Shown one piece after another: positions 22,883-31,620 of a DNA stretch of 64,000 nt (position 1 is the first letter of the stretch; the number at the start of each line of letters is the position of its first letter). The DNA is from Rhodoblastus sp963710275. Lineage in GTDB: Bacteria > Pseudomonadota > Alphaproteobacteria > Rhizobiales > Beijerinckiaceae. The stretch is from positions 248,001 to 312,000 of the forward strand of contig CAVPZS010000008.1 in NCBI GenBank assembly GCA_963710275.1. Direction: 5' to 3'. Made by a program: the position numbers and the translations under genes. Under the pieces are notes generated by a model. That model ran no database searches. It was not told the DNA's origin and saw nothing but the letters and a program-made list of their open reading frames with translations.

Positions 22883-24751
22883 TCAGGCTTGCGGCCGGGT
22901 GTTGCCGTCATAGAGCGCGATGCCGACCACGTGGGTCGCCGTTCCCCCGCCCTGCGCGCTGAAGGGAACCAGCAGACGCTCGAAGGTCAGCGGGTCGCCG
23001 TCGCCGAAATCAAAGCGCAGGAATTCATGGCAGGGTTCGGCCTTTTCCGCGCAGCGCTGGTAGATTTCGGCCAGCCCTGCCGTTTCGCCGCCGACGATAT
23101 CCTGCGCGGCCAGGGGCCGCCCGAGTTCGTCGATCAGGCCGCGGCCGACCTCGACGAAGCGGAGCTCTTTTTCGGGGCCGATGGTGGCGAAGGTCAGGGC
23201 GCCGGTCGCCGCGAAGCGGCTCCAGTCGAAGGCGCCGAGTTGCGGCAATTCGCCATGAGGACCGCGCAGCCGGGCCCATTGGTCGTAAAGTGCGCAAACG
23301 ATGTCGTTTTTCAGATTGCGCCGCACCGGGGAGGCGGCCACTTCGGCGCCGAGCCGCTCCAACGGCGCAGACAAGCGGTAGCGCAGCCCCTGCTCGCCAT
23401 AAACGAGCTGCGGCGCGCAATCGAATTCGAGGCCGGCGATGCGCGTCAGGATGGTCGTGCCGAAACCGCTCCGTCCCGGCGCGACACAGGGTGGGCCCCC
23501 CTCTTCGCGCCAATCGAAGTCCATCCGGGCGCCGTCGCCGTGGCCGACGATTTCCCAGTTCACCCGCAGCACGCCGTCCGGGACGGAAAGCGCGCCATAT
23601 TTGGCGGCGTTGGTCGCCAGTTCATGCGCGATCAGGCCGAAGGTTTGCGCCGCCTTGACGGTGAGGACGACGTTGGGCCCCTGGAGCCGGGCGCGGGCGC
23701 CGAAGGCGGCGAGTTCGTTTTCGAGCAGGGTTGCAAGGTTCGCGCCGTCGAAAGCCCCGTCGCTCAGCACGCCATAGGTCGCCGACAGCGCGCAGAGCCG
23801 TCCGATGAAAGCGGCGCGGGTTTCCGCAATCGGCCGGTCGTCGGTCAGGCTGCGCTGGGCGATGGACTGGATGACCGCAAGCAGGTTCTTGCCCCGGTGC
23901 GCCAGCTCGCGCATCATCGTGAGCTGCCTGTCCTCGGCGAGCTTGCGTTCGGAAATATCCTCGACCACGGCGAGGAAGTAATCGACTGATCCGTCCGGTT
24001 TGCGCAGGCAGCTATAGCTTGTCGCGGTCCAGACCCAGCCGCCGTCGCCGCGGCGCAGCCGCTTCTCCATCATGCAGGATTCAGCGCCGCCCGAGCGCAG
24101 CACTTCGAGATGCGCGGCCTCTCCATCCAGGTCCTCGACGTGGGTGAGGCCCTGCGCCGTCGTCGCCAGCAGGTCGTCCCTGGCGCGGCCGAGGATTCGC
24201 AGCAGCGCCGCATTGGCGCGCAGCCAGCGGCCGTCGGCGCCGACTTCGGCAATGCCGACGGCGGCGTGCTCGAACATGGCGCGAAAACGCGTATCGCTGG
24301 CGGCCAGGGCCAGTTCGGCGCGCTTGCGCGCGGTAACGTCCTGGTGCGAGACAATCGCGCCGGCCTGTTGTTCCGGATCGAGCGCCGCGACTTCCATGAC
24401 GAACCAGCGCGGCTGTTGCGGGCTGTCGCAGGGGTATTCCATCGAAAATAACGGCAGCGTTCCCGCCAGCACGGCCTTGAGCCCGTCCAGCGCCGCTTTG
24501 GCGGTGGCGTCGCCGCTTGCCGCCGCGCCGATGCAGACCTCGAGATAATTGGCGCCCACGGCGACGCCGGATTCGGGGTCGCAGCCATTGGCGAGGGCGA
24601 AATCCATCCAGGCCTTGTTGACCAGCAGGATCGCGCCGGTCCGGTCGATCACGGCGATATGGGCCGGCAGCGCGCGCAGGCCTTCCTGGTATTTGTCGAT
24701 CAACTCGCGCACGGCGTCGATGGCGTCGCCTGCGCCCGGGAACTCACGCAT
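22883..24751 (-). CDS. HWE-family sensor histidine kinase with three PAS-like domains
   Basis: 622 residues, soluble. PAS 1 about 25-140 (AHIAVIDRTGAILLVNKAW), PAS 2 about 152-270 (RFRAMFEHAAVGIAEVGADG...EDISERKLAED). Kinase core: His285 in ELAHRGKNLLAVIQSIAQR, N-box HELATNAAKYGALS, WRE at 414-416 (the name-giving W-x-E) and GFGTTIL. Unusually it continues for about 150 residues with a PAS_5-like domain (ALYDQWARLRG...VVGIALYDG). No LOV cysteine motif is present, so it is not itself a flavin photoreceptor. It lies 260 bases upstream of pyp and the response regulator on the same strand; a link to PYP signalling is inferred from order alone. Confidence 0.82.
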   Translation of the reverse strand: MREFPGAGDAIDAVRELIDKYQEGLRALPAHIAVIDRTGAILLVNKAWMDFALANGCDPESGVAVGANYLEVCIGAAASGDATAKAALDGLKAVLAGTLPLFSMEYPCDSPQQPRWFVMEVAALDPEQQAGAIVSHQDVTARKRAELALAASDTRFRAMFEHAAVGIAEVGADGRWLRANAALLRILGRARDDLLATTAQGLTHVEDLDGEAAHLEVLRSGGAESCMMEKRLRRGDGGWVWTATSYSCLRKPDGSVDYFLAVVEDISERKLAEDRQLTMMRELAHRGKNLLAVIQSIAQRSLTDDRPIAETRAAFIGRLCALSATYGVLSDGAFDGANLATLLENELAAFGARARLQGPNVVLTVKAAQTFGLIAHELATNAAKYGALSVPDGVLRVNWEIVGHGDGARMDFDWREEGGPPCVAPGRSGFGTTILTRIAGLEFDCAPQLVYGEQGLRYRLSAPLERLGAEVAASPVRRNLKNDIVCALYDQWARLRGPHGELPQLGAFDWSRFAATGALTFATIGPEKELRFVEVGRGLIDELGRPLAAQDIVGGETAGLAEIYQRCAEKAEPCHEFLRFDFGDGDPLTFERLLVPFSAQGGGTATHVVGIALYDGNTRPQA

Positions 24752-24978
24752 GTCCCTGTCTCCGCGCGCGAAAAGAAAAGTTTCGCCCTGCCCTGTCTTC
24801 GCCGCGGCCCCAGCTTAAGCGAAAATCGCGCGTTTACAAAACGCAGGGCGAGGCGCCTGAGCCGAAAGTTGGAATCGCCGAACCGTCAGGACTAGGGCAT
24901 AAAACGTGCGGCGGTCGACAGCGGCGGCCACGAAAATCGGGCCGAACAAAATCAGGCCCAGGAGGAGGATCGTCGGCG

Positions 24979-25632
24979 ATGAAAAAGGGCGTTTCACCTC
25001 AGGAAGCCGCGGCGATGATCCCCGATGGCGCCGTATTGATGATCGGCGGCTTCATGGGCGTCGGCAGTCCGCACCGGATCATCGACGCCCTGGTCGAAGC
25101 CGGGCGGAAAAAACTCACGGTCATCGCCAATGACACCGGCAAGGCCGATTACGGCATCGGCCGGCTGGTCCGCGCGGGCGCGATCTCGCGCCTCATCGCG
25201 TCGCATATCGGCCTCAATCCGGAGACGGGCAAGGCGATGATCGACGGCGTCATCGACGTCGAACTGACGCCGCAGGGCACGCTGGCCGAGCGCATCCGCG
25301 CTGGCGGCTATGGGCTGGGCGGCGTGCTGACCAAGACCGGTCTCGGCACGCTGGCGGCGAAAAACCAGAAGGTCATCGAGATCGATGGCGAGGAATGGCT
25401 GTTCGGGGCGCCGATCAAGGCCGATTTCGCCCTGCTCCACGCCGACCGCGCCGACTATTCCGGCAATCTCGCCTATCAGCTCACCGCCACCAATTTCAAT
25501 CCGGTGATGGCGACCGCCGCGGAAACGGTGATCGCGGAGCCGCGCGAAATCGTGCCGGTCGGCGTCCTTCCCCCCGATCACGTGACCACCCCCGGCATCC
25601 TGGTCGATTTCATCGTTCGTAGAGGCGCCTGA
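24979..25632 (+). CDS. atoD: CoA-transferase subunit alpha (AtoD-like)
   Basis: 217-residue subunit A of a 3-oxoacid/acetate CoA-transferase (SCOT/AtoD). It has the CoA-binding GGFMGVGSPHRIIDAL (glycine-rich G-G-F-x-G-x-G), ELTPQGTLAERIRAGG and KADFALLHADRADYSGNL. It moves CoA between acyl-CoA and acetoacetate or acetate with subunit beta, which overlaps by TGATG. GGAGGAGGA ten bases upstream supports the start. Intact frame. Confidence 0.88.
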   Translation: MKKGVSPQEAAAMIPDGAVLMIGGFMGVGSPHRIIDALVEAGRKKLTVIANDTGKADYGIGRLVRAGAISRLIASHIGLNPETGKAMIDGVIDVELTPQGTLAERIRAGGYGLGGVLTKTGLGTLAAKNQKVIEIDGEEWLFGAPIKADFALLHADRADYSGNLAYQLTATNFNPVMATAAETVIAEPREIVPVGVLPPDHVTTPGILVDFIVRRGA

Positions 25633-26301
25633 TGAGCCCGCAAATGAGTCCCGAAGAAATCATCCAGCGCCGCGTGGCGCGCGAATTGCGGGCCGGAACG
25701 CTGGTCAATCTCGGCATCGGCCTGCCGACCGGCGTATCCCGCTACATCCCAGCCGAATTCCGGCATATTTTTCCAGTCGGAGAATGGCATTGTCGGCATG
25801 GGCTCACGCCCGCCCGAGGGGATGGAGGACGAAGACCTGACCGACGCGGGCGGCGGTTTCGTTTCCGCCGTTCCCGGCGCCGCGACTGTCGATTCGAGCT
25901 TTTCCTTCGGCCTCATCCGCGGCGGCCATCTCGACACCACCGTGCTCGGCGGCCTGGAAGTGGACGAGAACGGCCAGCTGGCCAATTGGGTGGTGCCCGG
26001 CCGCATGGTTCCGGGCATGGGCGGCGCCATGGACCTCGTGACCGGCGCGCGGCGGGTCATCGTCGCCATGCAGCACACGGCCAGGGGCAAGCCCAAGATC
26101 GTGCCCCTCTGCACCCTGCCGTTGACCGCGCTGCGCCGCGTCACCCTGATCGTCACCGACATGGCGGTGATCGAACCAACCGACGACGGTCTCATGCTGC
26201 GCGAACGCGCCCCAGGCGTGGAGATCGCGGAAATCGTCGCCGCGACCAGCGCGAAGCTCACCGTGCCGGCCTATGTGCCGGAAATGGCGCTGGCGTCCTG
26301 A
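25632..26301 (+). CDS. atoA: CoA-transferase subunit beta (AtoA-like, one frameshift)
   Basis: Subunit B, carrying the catalytic glutamate. The start MSPQMSPEEIIQRRVARELRAG and NLGIGLPTGVSRYIP are in one frame; SENGIVGMGSRP (with Glu of S-E-N-G, the CoA-thioester-forming residue) and GGHLDTTVLGGLEVDENGQL, ANWVVPGRMVPGMGGAMDL are in the next. One T too many in TTTTT near 25768-25772 explains the break and falls just before the active site. The corrected length is about 222 residues. Translationally coupled to subunit alpha; with the dehydrogenase downstream it fits acetoacetyl-CoA/hydroxybutyrate metabolism. Confidence 0.85.
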
Positions 26302-26504
26302 GCCGGCCGCGACCTTTTGCCGCCAAGCCCGGCGGCAACAAGACTGTCGTCAATTCGTCAAGCCTCGGTTATAGGTTTCCGAGTGCTAAGCGCGCGACCT
26401 GCTGAAAGACTTCGGGAACTCGCTCTAGCCGATTGATCCAATGCGTATTTTCCGCCCGCTTGTGTGGGAGTCGAGGAGATGCGCCAATCCTAGCGAGACT
26501 TCCC

Positions 26505-27365
26505 ATGGCCAAGACAATTCAGAAAATCGGCGTCGTCGGCGCCGGCACGATGGGCAATGGCATCGCCCAGACCTTTGCCGTCTCCGGCTATGCCGTGGTC
26601 CTGTGCGACGTCGCGCAACAGGCGCTCGACCGTGGGGTCGCCACGGTCAAGAACAGCCTTGCGCGCCTGGCCTCGAAGGAAAAGATCACCGCAGCCGACG
26701 CCGACGCCGCCTTCGGGCGCATCAAGGCGACGACGACCATGGAGGATTTCCATGATTGCGATCTGATCGTCGAGGCGGTCGTGGAGCGGTTCGAAGTCAA
26801 GAAGGCGATCATCGCCGAACTCGACCGGATCTGCTCCGAAGACACGATCCTGGCGTCGAACACCTCCTCGATTTCGCTGACCAGGATCGCCGCGACGTCC
26901 AAGGCGCCGCAGCGGGTCATCGGCATGCATTTCTTCAATCCCGTGCCGATGATGCAGCTGGTCGAGATCATTCGCGCCCTGCAGACCAGCGACGAGGTCG
27001 CCGCGACGGTCACCGCGCTGGTGGGCGCCATCGGCAAGCAGGCGCACGCCTCCAAGGACAGCTATGGCTTTGTCGTCAATCGCGTGCTGATCCCCATGGT
27101 CAACGAGGCGATCAATTGCGTGCACGAGGGCGTCGCCGCGCCCGCCGACGTGGACGCGATGATGAAGCTCGGCGCCGCCCATCCCATGGGTCCGCTGTCG
27201 CTCGCCGACCTGATCGGCCTCGACATCATCCTGGAGGTCATGAACACCCTCTACGAGGGCTTCAACGATCCGAAATACCGGCCGAGCCCGCTGCTGAAGC
27301 AGATGTGCGACGCCGGCTGGCTCGGACGCAAGTCCGGCAGGGGCTTCTTCTCCTACGCCAAGTAA
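26505..27365 (+). CDS. hbd: 3-hydroxybutyryl-CoA dehydrogenase
   Basis: 286-residue short 3-hydroxyacyl-CoA dehydrogenase: NAD-binding IGVVGAGTMGNGIAQTFA at the N-terminus, EAVVERFEVKKAI, the catalytic-region ASNTSSISLT and GMHFFNPVPMMQLVEII (active-site His), and C-terminal dimer domain with GFVVNRVLIPMVNEA and HPMGPL. It interconverts acetoacetyl-CoA and 3-hydroxybutyryl-CoA with NAD(P). I use ATG 26505; an upstream in-frame start at 26433 adds a non-conserved leader. Confidence 0.93.
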   Translation: MAKTIQKIGVVGAGTMGNGIAQTFAVSGYAVVLCDVAQQALDRGVATVKNSLARLASKEKITAADADAAFGRIKATTTMEDFHDCDLIVEAVVERFEVKKAIIAELDRICSEDTILASNTSSISLTRIAATSKAPQRVIGMHFFNPVPMMQLVEIIRALQTSDEVAATVTALVGAIGKQAHASKDSYGFVVNRVLIPMVNEAINCVHEGVAAPADVDAMMKLGAAHPMGPLSLADLIGLDIILEVMNTLYEGFNDPKYRPSPLLKQMCDAGWLGRKSGRGFFSYAK

Positions 27366-27372
27366 GGGGGAT

Positions 27373-27397
27373 GGGCGTCCCGTCGATCGGGACGCCC
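27373..27397. terminator. Hairpin between convergent genes
   Basis: GGGCGTCCCG-TCGAT-CGGGACGCCC, a perfect 10-bp stem, lies between the convergent dehydrogenase and DUF2189 genes. It lacks a T tract on either strand, so termination is likely but not typical. Confidence 0.45.
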
Positions 27398-27410
27398 CGA
27401 ACCGAGGGCC

Positions 27411-28202
27411 TCAGGCCTTGATGACATCCCGATAGGCGTGCCAGGCGGAGTGGCCGGCGATCGGCAGCGTGACTGCGAGGCCGACAAAGCCGAGCGCCAT
27501 TCCGGCCGCGACCAGCGCGACCAGGATCACCGCCCATAGCGCCATGGCCCGGATGTTCATCGTGACGGCGGTGAAGCTGGTCGCGATGGCCTCTCCCATG
27601 CGGACGTCGCGGTCAATCAGCATCGGCAGCGCAAAGGCGCCGCCGGCGAAGGCCAGCGCGGCGACGACCGCGCCGAACAGCGTGAACAGCCCCAGGAACT
27701 CCAGCCCTCCCCGGGTGAGGAAGGCCGCGCGGAAGAACGCGGCCGGCGCGAGCCCCGCCCCCGCCGGGAAGGTCAGCGCGAAAATCACCTCCGACAGGCG
27801 CAGGAAGACCAGGAACAGGAACATGAAGGCCAGCGCGGCGTTGACGATGGAGCCGGCGTTGCCGCGCCACGCCGAAAGGGCGCTCAGAAAATTCGGATGC
27901 CTGAACTGCTCGATGTCGCGGCTCATCGCCTGGAAGCCGATGGTCAGCACCGGGCCCAGCAGCATGAAGCCCGCGAGCATGGGCAGGACAAGAGAAAGGT
28001 GACGGGTCGACGTCAGGAACAGCGTCAGTCCCGCGCCGATGACGACGAACAGCAGGCCATAGGCGAGGCTGGCGGCAGGCGCCTTGAGGAAGTCGTCCCA
28101 GCCTGCCGCGAGCCACTTGAACGCCTGGTCAGGCTGGACGTGACGAACTCGGTTGTCATAGGGCAGCGAGGGCGCGCTCGCGCCGGGATATGGAATGGCC
28201 AT
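27411..28202 (-). CDS. DUF2189 integral membrane protein
   Basis: 263 residues with about six transmembrane helices (for example SLAYGLLFVVIGAGLTLFL and VLPMLAGFMLLGPVLTIGF) and the DUF2189 hallmark L-x-x-G-W-x-D-F near the N-terminus (WLAAGWDDFLKAP). The DRDVRMGEAIATS stretch before the last helices is also conserved. Function unknown; often described as putative integral membrane proteins. Divergent from glnK. Confidence 0.75.
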   Translation of the reverse strand: MAIPYPGASAPSLPYDNRVRHVQPDQAFKWLAAGWDDFLKAPAASLAYGLLFVVIGAGLTLFLTSTRHLSLVLPMLAGFMLLGPVLTIGFQAMSRDIEQFRHPNFLSALSAWRGNAGSIVNAALAFMFLFLVFLRLSEVIFALTFPAGAGLAPAAFFRAAFLTRGGLEFLGLFTLFGAVVAALAFAGGAFALPMLIDRDVRMGEAIATSFTAVTMNIRAMALWAVILVALVAAGMALGFVGLAVTLPIAGHSAWHAYRDVIKA

Positions 28203-28303
28203 GGCGGACTCCCATCAGTTAAGCCTGATTTCCCCCGACAGCCAAAACTGCAGCGGCGCCGAAAAGTTCGCCGGCCATGGTCGCGGCGGCGAGATTTGAA
28301 CGC

Positions 28304-28364
28304 CAACAACACGACTTGAGCCAACAACACGGCTTGGGCCAACAACAAGACTTGGGCCAACAAA
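28304..28364. repeat. 18-bp tandem repeat upstream of glnK
   Basis: Three near-identical 18-bp units (28304-28321, 28322-28339, 28340-28357; consensus CAACAACACGACTTGGGC) plus a 7-base partial copy. They lie 110-170 bases before the glnK start, in the promoter region shared with DUF2189. The regular spacing could be a cooperative regulator site or a simple slippage repeat. Confidence 0.7.
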
Positions 28365-28473
28365 TTGAACCTCTGCGCGTTCACGGAATTATAGCTATCG
28401 GAAGCCTTGCGGCTCCACTCATTGCCTGAAGCGCGCCCATTTTCGAATTTGGCTTCATGGCGGGAGCAAGAAG

Positions 28474-28812
28474 ATGAAGCTCGTCATCGCCATCATCAAA
28501 CCGTTCAAGCTCGACGAACTGCAGACCGCGCTGGCGGAACAGGACATTGTCGGCATGACCGTCACCGAGGCTCAAGGCTTCGGACGGCAGAAGGGCCACA
28601 AGGAAATCTATCGCGGCGCCGAATATCTGATCAAGATGGTTCCCAAGCTCAAGGTCGAGTTGGCGATTCCCGCCGATCGCCTCGACGCCGTGGTTCAGAC
28701 CATCCTGCGCACCGCCCATACCGGCGAAATCGGCGACGGCAAGATTTTCGTGCTCGACGTCGAAAGCGTCCATCGCATCCGCACGGGGGAGACCGATCTC
28801 GCCGCGCTGTAA
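28474..28812 (+). CDS. glnK: PII nitrogen regulatory protein GlnK
   Basis: 112 residues, the standard PII length: MKLVIAIIKPFKLDEL, T-loop GHKEIYRGAEYLIKMVPK with the uridylylated Tyr51, and C-terminal GKIFVLDVESVHRIRTGE. It senses 2-oxoglutarate, ATP/ADP and, through uridylylation by GlnD, glutamine. The downstream amtB and the presence of draT-draG in this window make GlnK the probable link between ammonium level and nitrogenase control, as known in Rhodospirillum and Azospirillum. No clear sigma-54 promoter was found. Confidence 0.95.
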   Translation: MKLVIAIIKPFKLDELQTALAEQDIVGMTVTEAQGFGRQKGHKEIYRGAEYLIKMVPKLKVELAIPADRLDAVVQTILRTAHTGEIGDGKIFVLDVESVHRIRTGETDLAAL

Positions 28813-28841
28813 TTTTTCCAATCATTGCACTGGAGCCCGCC

Positions 28842-30221
28842 ATGTCGCGCGCTGCTTGGCCCCGCCTGAATTTCGTCCGGTTTCTCTTCGTCGCCGCGTC
28901 CCTGTCGTTCCTGCCCGAACTCGCATCCGCGCAGGACGCCGCCGCCCCGCCTGCCTGCAGCGCAAAAATACTCAGCGAATGTGCGCCCAACTCCGGCGAC
29001 ACCGCGTGGATGCTGACCTCGATGGCGCTGGTGCTGATGATGACGATCCCGGGGCTCGGCCTGTTCTATGGCGGCCTGGTGCGCAAGAAGAATGTTGGCG
29101 ACACCGTCATGACCAGTTTCGCCATCGCCTGCCTCGTCACCGTGCTTTTCACGGTCATCACCTACAGCATGGCCTTTCGCGCCGGCACGCCCTTCATTGG
29201 CGGGACGGACCGCGCCTTTCTTCAGGGCGTTCTGAGCGATGTGGCGAAAGGCGTCGGCAACCCCAATCCGTTGGCGCCGACCATCCCCGAGAGCGTCTAT
29301 ATATGTTTTCAGATGACTTTCGCGATCATCACCCCGGCGCTGATCGCCGGCGCCTTTGCGGAACGGATGAAATTTTCCGCCATGCTCTGGTTCATCGGCC
29401 TGTGGGCGGTGCTGGTCTATGCCCCGGTCGCGCATTGGGTCTGGGGTCCCGACGGTTTCCTGAACAGCGCGAATGATTCGGCCGTCGTCAAAGTGCTGGA
29501 TTTCGCCGGGGGCACGGTGGTCCACGTCAATGCCGGCGTCGCCGGACTGATGTGCGCGCTGATGCTCGGACCGCGGCAGAACAAGGCGCCGGCTCATAAT
29601 GTCGTGCTGACCTTTATCGGGGCCTCGCTGCTGTGGGTCGGCTGGTTCGGCTTCAACGCGGGCTCGGCGGTCAGCGCCGGCATGCAGGCGGGCATGGCCA
29701 TGGCCGTCACCCAGATCGCCACCGCCGCGGCGGCCTTGGCCTGGATGTTCACGGAATGGCTGTTCGACCACAAGCCGACTCTGGTCGGCATCTGCTCGGG
29801 CGCGGTGGCTGGACTGGTCGCGATCACGCCGGCCTCGGGCTTCGTCGGCCCGGCCGGCGCTTTGGCGATCGGCGCAATCGCCAGCGTGTTGTGCTATGGC
29901 GCCGTGATCTGGCTCAAGCCGGCCTGCGGCTATGACGACGCGCTCGACTGTTTCGGCGTCCACGCCGTTGGCGGCGCCGTCGGCGCCCTGCTCACCGGCG
30001 TCTTCGCCATAGCCGAATATGGCGGGACCGCCGGGCTCATCCAGGGCAACGCGCATCAGGTCGTGAACCAGGCGATCGGCGTTGGAATCGTGCTGGCCTA
30101 TGACGCGGTGGTATCCCTGGTGATCCTGAAGCTGATCGATGTCGCCATCGGCCTGCGCGTGCGCGCCGACGAGGAAATCGAGGGTCTAGACATCGCCCTC
30201 CATCGCGAAACCGTGCAGTAA
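28842..30221 (+). CDS. amtB: Ammonium transporter AmtB
   Basis: 459 residues with a cleavable N-terminal signal (FVRFLFVAASLSFLPELASA) and eleven expected transmembrane helices. Conserved features are GLGLFYGGLVRKKN, the twin pore histidines in GGTVVHVNAGVAGL and FGVHAVGGAVG, and WVGWFGFNAGSAV. It conducts NH4+/NH3 into the cell and is blocked by GlnK; in diazotrophs the GlnK-AmtB complex also sequesters DraG. glnK ends 29 bases upstream; the two form the common operon. Confidence 0.95.
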   Translation: MSRAAWPRLNFVRFLFVAASLSFLPELASAQDAAAPPACSAKILSECAPNSGDTAWMLTSMALVLMMTIPGLGLFYGGLVRKKNVGDTVMTSFAIACLVTVLFTVITYSMAFRAGTPFIGGTDRAFLQGVLSDVAKGVGNPNPLAPTIPESVYICFQMTFAIITPALIAGAFAERMKFSAMLWFIGLWAVLVYAPVAHWVWGPDGFLNSANDSAVVKVLDFAGGTVVHVNAGVAGLMCALMLGPRQNKAPAHNVVLTFIGASLLWVGWFGFNAGSAVSAGMQAGMAMAVTQIATAAAALAWMFTEWLFDHKPTLVGICSGAVAGLVAITPASGFVGPAGALAIGAIASVLCYGAVIWLKPACGYDDALDCFGVHAVGGAVGALLTGVFAIAEYGGTAGLIQGNAHQVVNQAIGVGIVLAYDAVVSLVILKLIDVAIGLRVRADEEIEGLDIALHRETVQ

Positions 30222-30295
30222 GTTCGTGGACTATATGGATTGAATTTGGTCGCGGCGTGGCCAACTAGCTCTCAGGATAACCAAGGAGCGAAGCC

Positions 30296-30955
30296 ATGTC
30301 CTTGAAACTCAACCAGATTGCGCCTGACTTCACCCAGGAGTTGACCGAAGGCCCGATCCATTTCCACGAATGGGCCGGAAATTCGTGGGTGCTGCTGTTT
30401 TCCCACCCCAAGGATTTCACCCCGGTCTGCACCACCGAGCTGGGGACCGTCGCCAAGTTGAAGGACGAATTCGGCCGCCGCCACGTAAAGGTGATCGGCC
30501 TGTCGGTCGATCGCGCCGGCGACCACGCCCAATGGGCCAAAGACATCAAGGAAACGCAGGGCGCGGCGCCCAATTACCCGATCATCGCCGACGCCGATTT
30601 CAAGGTCTCGAAACTCTATGACATGCTGCCGGAAGACGTTTCCGGCGACTCCGCAAAGCGCACGCCCGCCGACAACCAGACGGTGCGCAACGTCTTCGTC
30701 ATCGATCCGCAAAAGAAGATCAGGCTGATCATGATCTATCCCATGGCGACGGGGCGCAATTTCGACGAGATCCTGCGCGTCATCGACGCTTTGCAACTCA
30801 GCGACAGGTACAGCGTCGCCACGCCGGCCAACTGGCGCCAGGGCGATGACGTGATCATCATGAACTCGATCAGCGATGAGGAGGCAAAAACTCGCTTCCC
30901 CCAGGGGTTCAAAACGGAAAAGCCCTATTTGCGGGTCACGCCGCAGCCGCATTGA
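30296..30955 (+). CDS. 1-Cys peroxiredoxin (Prx6 type)
   Basis: 219 residues. The peroxidatic Cys45 sits in HPKDFTPVCTTELG; VIGLSVD, NYPIIADADFKVSKLYDML and NQTVRNVFVIDPQKKIRL follow, and the long C-terminal extension (PANWRQGDDVIIMNSISDEEA) is that of the Prx6/AhpE-like 1-Cys class. It reduces hydrogen and organic peroxides in the cytoplasm. Monocistronic, ended by a strong hairpin. Confidence 0.92.
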   Translation: MSLKLNQIAPDFTQELTEGPIHFHEWAGNSWVLLFSHPKDFTPVCTTELGTVAKLKDEFGRRHVKVIGLSVDRAGDHAQWAKDIKETQGAAPNYPIIADADFKVSKLYDMLPEDVSGDSAKRTPADNQTVRNVFVIDPQKKIRLIMIYPMATGRNFDEILRVIDALQLSDRYSVATPANWRQGDDVIIMNSISDEEAKTRFPQGFKTEKPYLRVTPQPH

Positions 30956-30973
30956 TGCGGCGTCGACAAAAAA

Positions 30974-31006
30974 AATGGCCCGGCGGGAAGCCGGGCCATT
31001 TTCTTG
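30974..31006. terminator. Bidirectional terminator between peroxiredoxin and phasin
   Basis: AATGGCCCGGC-GGGAA-GCCGGGCCATT with A-rich 5' and T-rich 3' flanks; strong on both strands, serving the convergent peroxiredoxin and phasin genes. Confidence 0.88.
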
Positions 31007-31024
31007 GTCAGGAAAAAGGCAAAC

Positions 31025-31360
31025 TTACTTGCCCTGAACCTTGGCGATCGCTTCTTCGACCGGCTTGAAAGCCTTCTTGGCGACGCTGGCATAGAGCTCG
31101 CCGAGCTTCTGCGACTGGGCGACGAAGCCTTCGTAGCTGGACTTGGCGAATTCGCTCTGCAGCTGCACGGCTTCGTTGATCTGCTTCACGCCCGAGAGCT
31201 TGGTCACGAAAGCCGAGCTGTCTTCGAGGGACTTCTTGGAATATTCCGTGGCTTCGGCGGCGATGGCCTTCAGGCCTTCGGTGAACTCGGCGGTGGCGGC
31301 CTGAACGGCTTCGAGCTGCTCTTTGCCGAACTTCTGGATGTCTTCGAGGGAAGCGGTCAT
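31025..31360 (-). CDS. phaP: Phasin (polyhydroxyalkanoate granule protein)
   Basis: 111 residues, helical and lysine/alanine-rich: MTASLEDIQKFGKEQLEAVQ, EFTEGLKAIAAEATEYSKKS, AFVTKLSGVKQINEAVQLQS and SSYEGFVAQSQKLGELYASV match the phasin_2 family of Rhizobiales. Such proteins coat polyhydroxybutyrate granules. ATG 31360 is preferred because AAGGA lies seven bases upstream; the in-frame ATG at 31366 is too close to it. Confidence 0.88.
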   Translation of the reverse strand: MTASLEDIQKFGKEQLEAVQAATAEFTEGLKAIAAEATEYSKKSLEDSSAFVTKLSGVKQINEAVQLQSEFAKSSYEGFVAQSQKLGELYASVAKKAFKPVEEAIAKVQGK

Positions 31361-31620
31361 GGTCATGTCCTTTAGGGGACGCAATCGTCTAACGGCGATG
31401 CGCGTGAGGTCTTCGAACACCGCCTTTATGGCCTCGTTCGATGTCGTGTTTATGACGCAACGCAGCATCCATGTCAATTGAAATGTTGCACTGCACAATG
31501 CGGCAAAATAACTCATATACTTATGTTTTATGGCCAGACTCTTATTTTAATGGTGCGTCGCACAAAGCCATTGCCACGCCATTTTGTCAGGGGCCGCAAG
31601 CCCGCGTTTTCAAAGGTCGT

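Noticed and set aside
22883..24751. LOV photoreceptor domain in the HWE kinase
   Set aside because: Neither PAS domain has the flavin-binding N-C-R-F-L-Q type motif.
28304..28364. CRISPR array
   Set aside because: The 18-bp units are directly adjacent, with no spacers.
28200..28473. Sigma-54 promoter for glnK
   Set aside because: I looked for GG-N10-GC with the usual context and found no convincing match.
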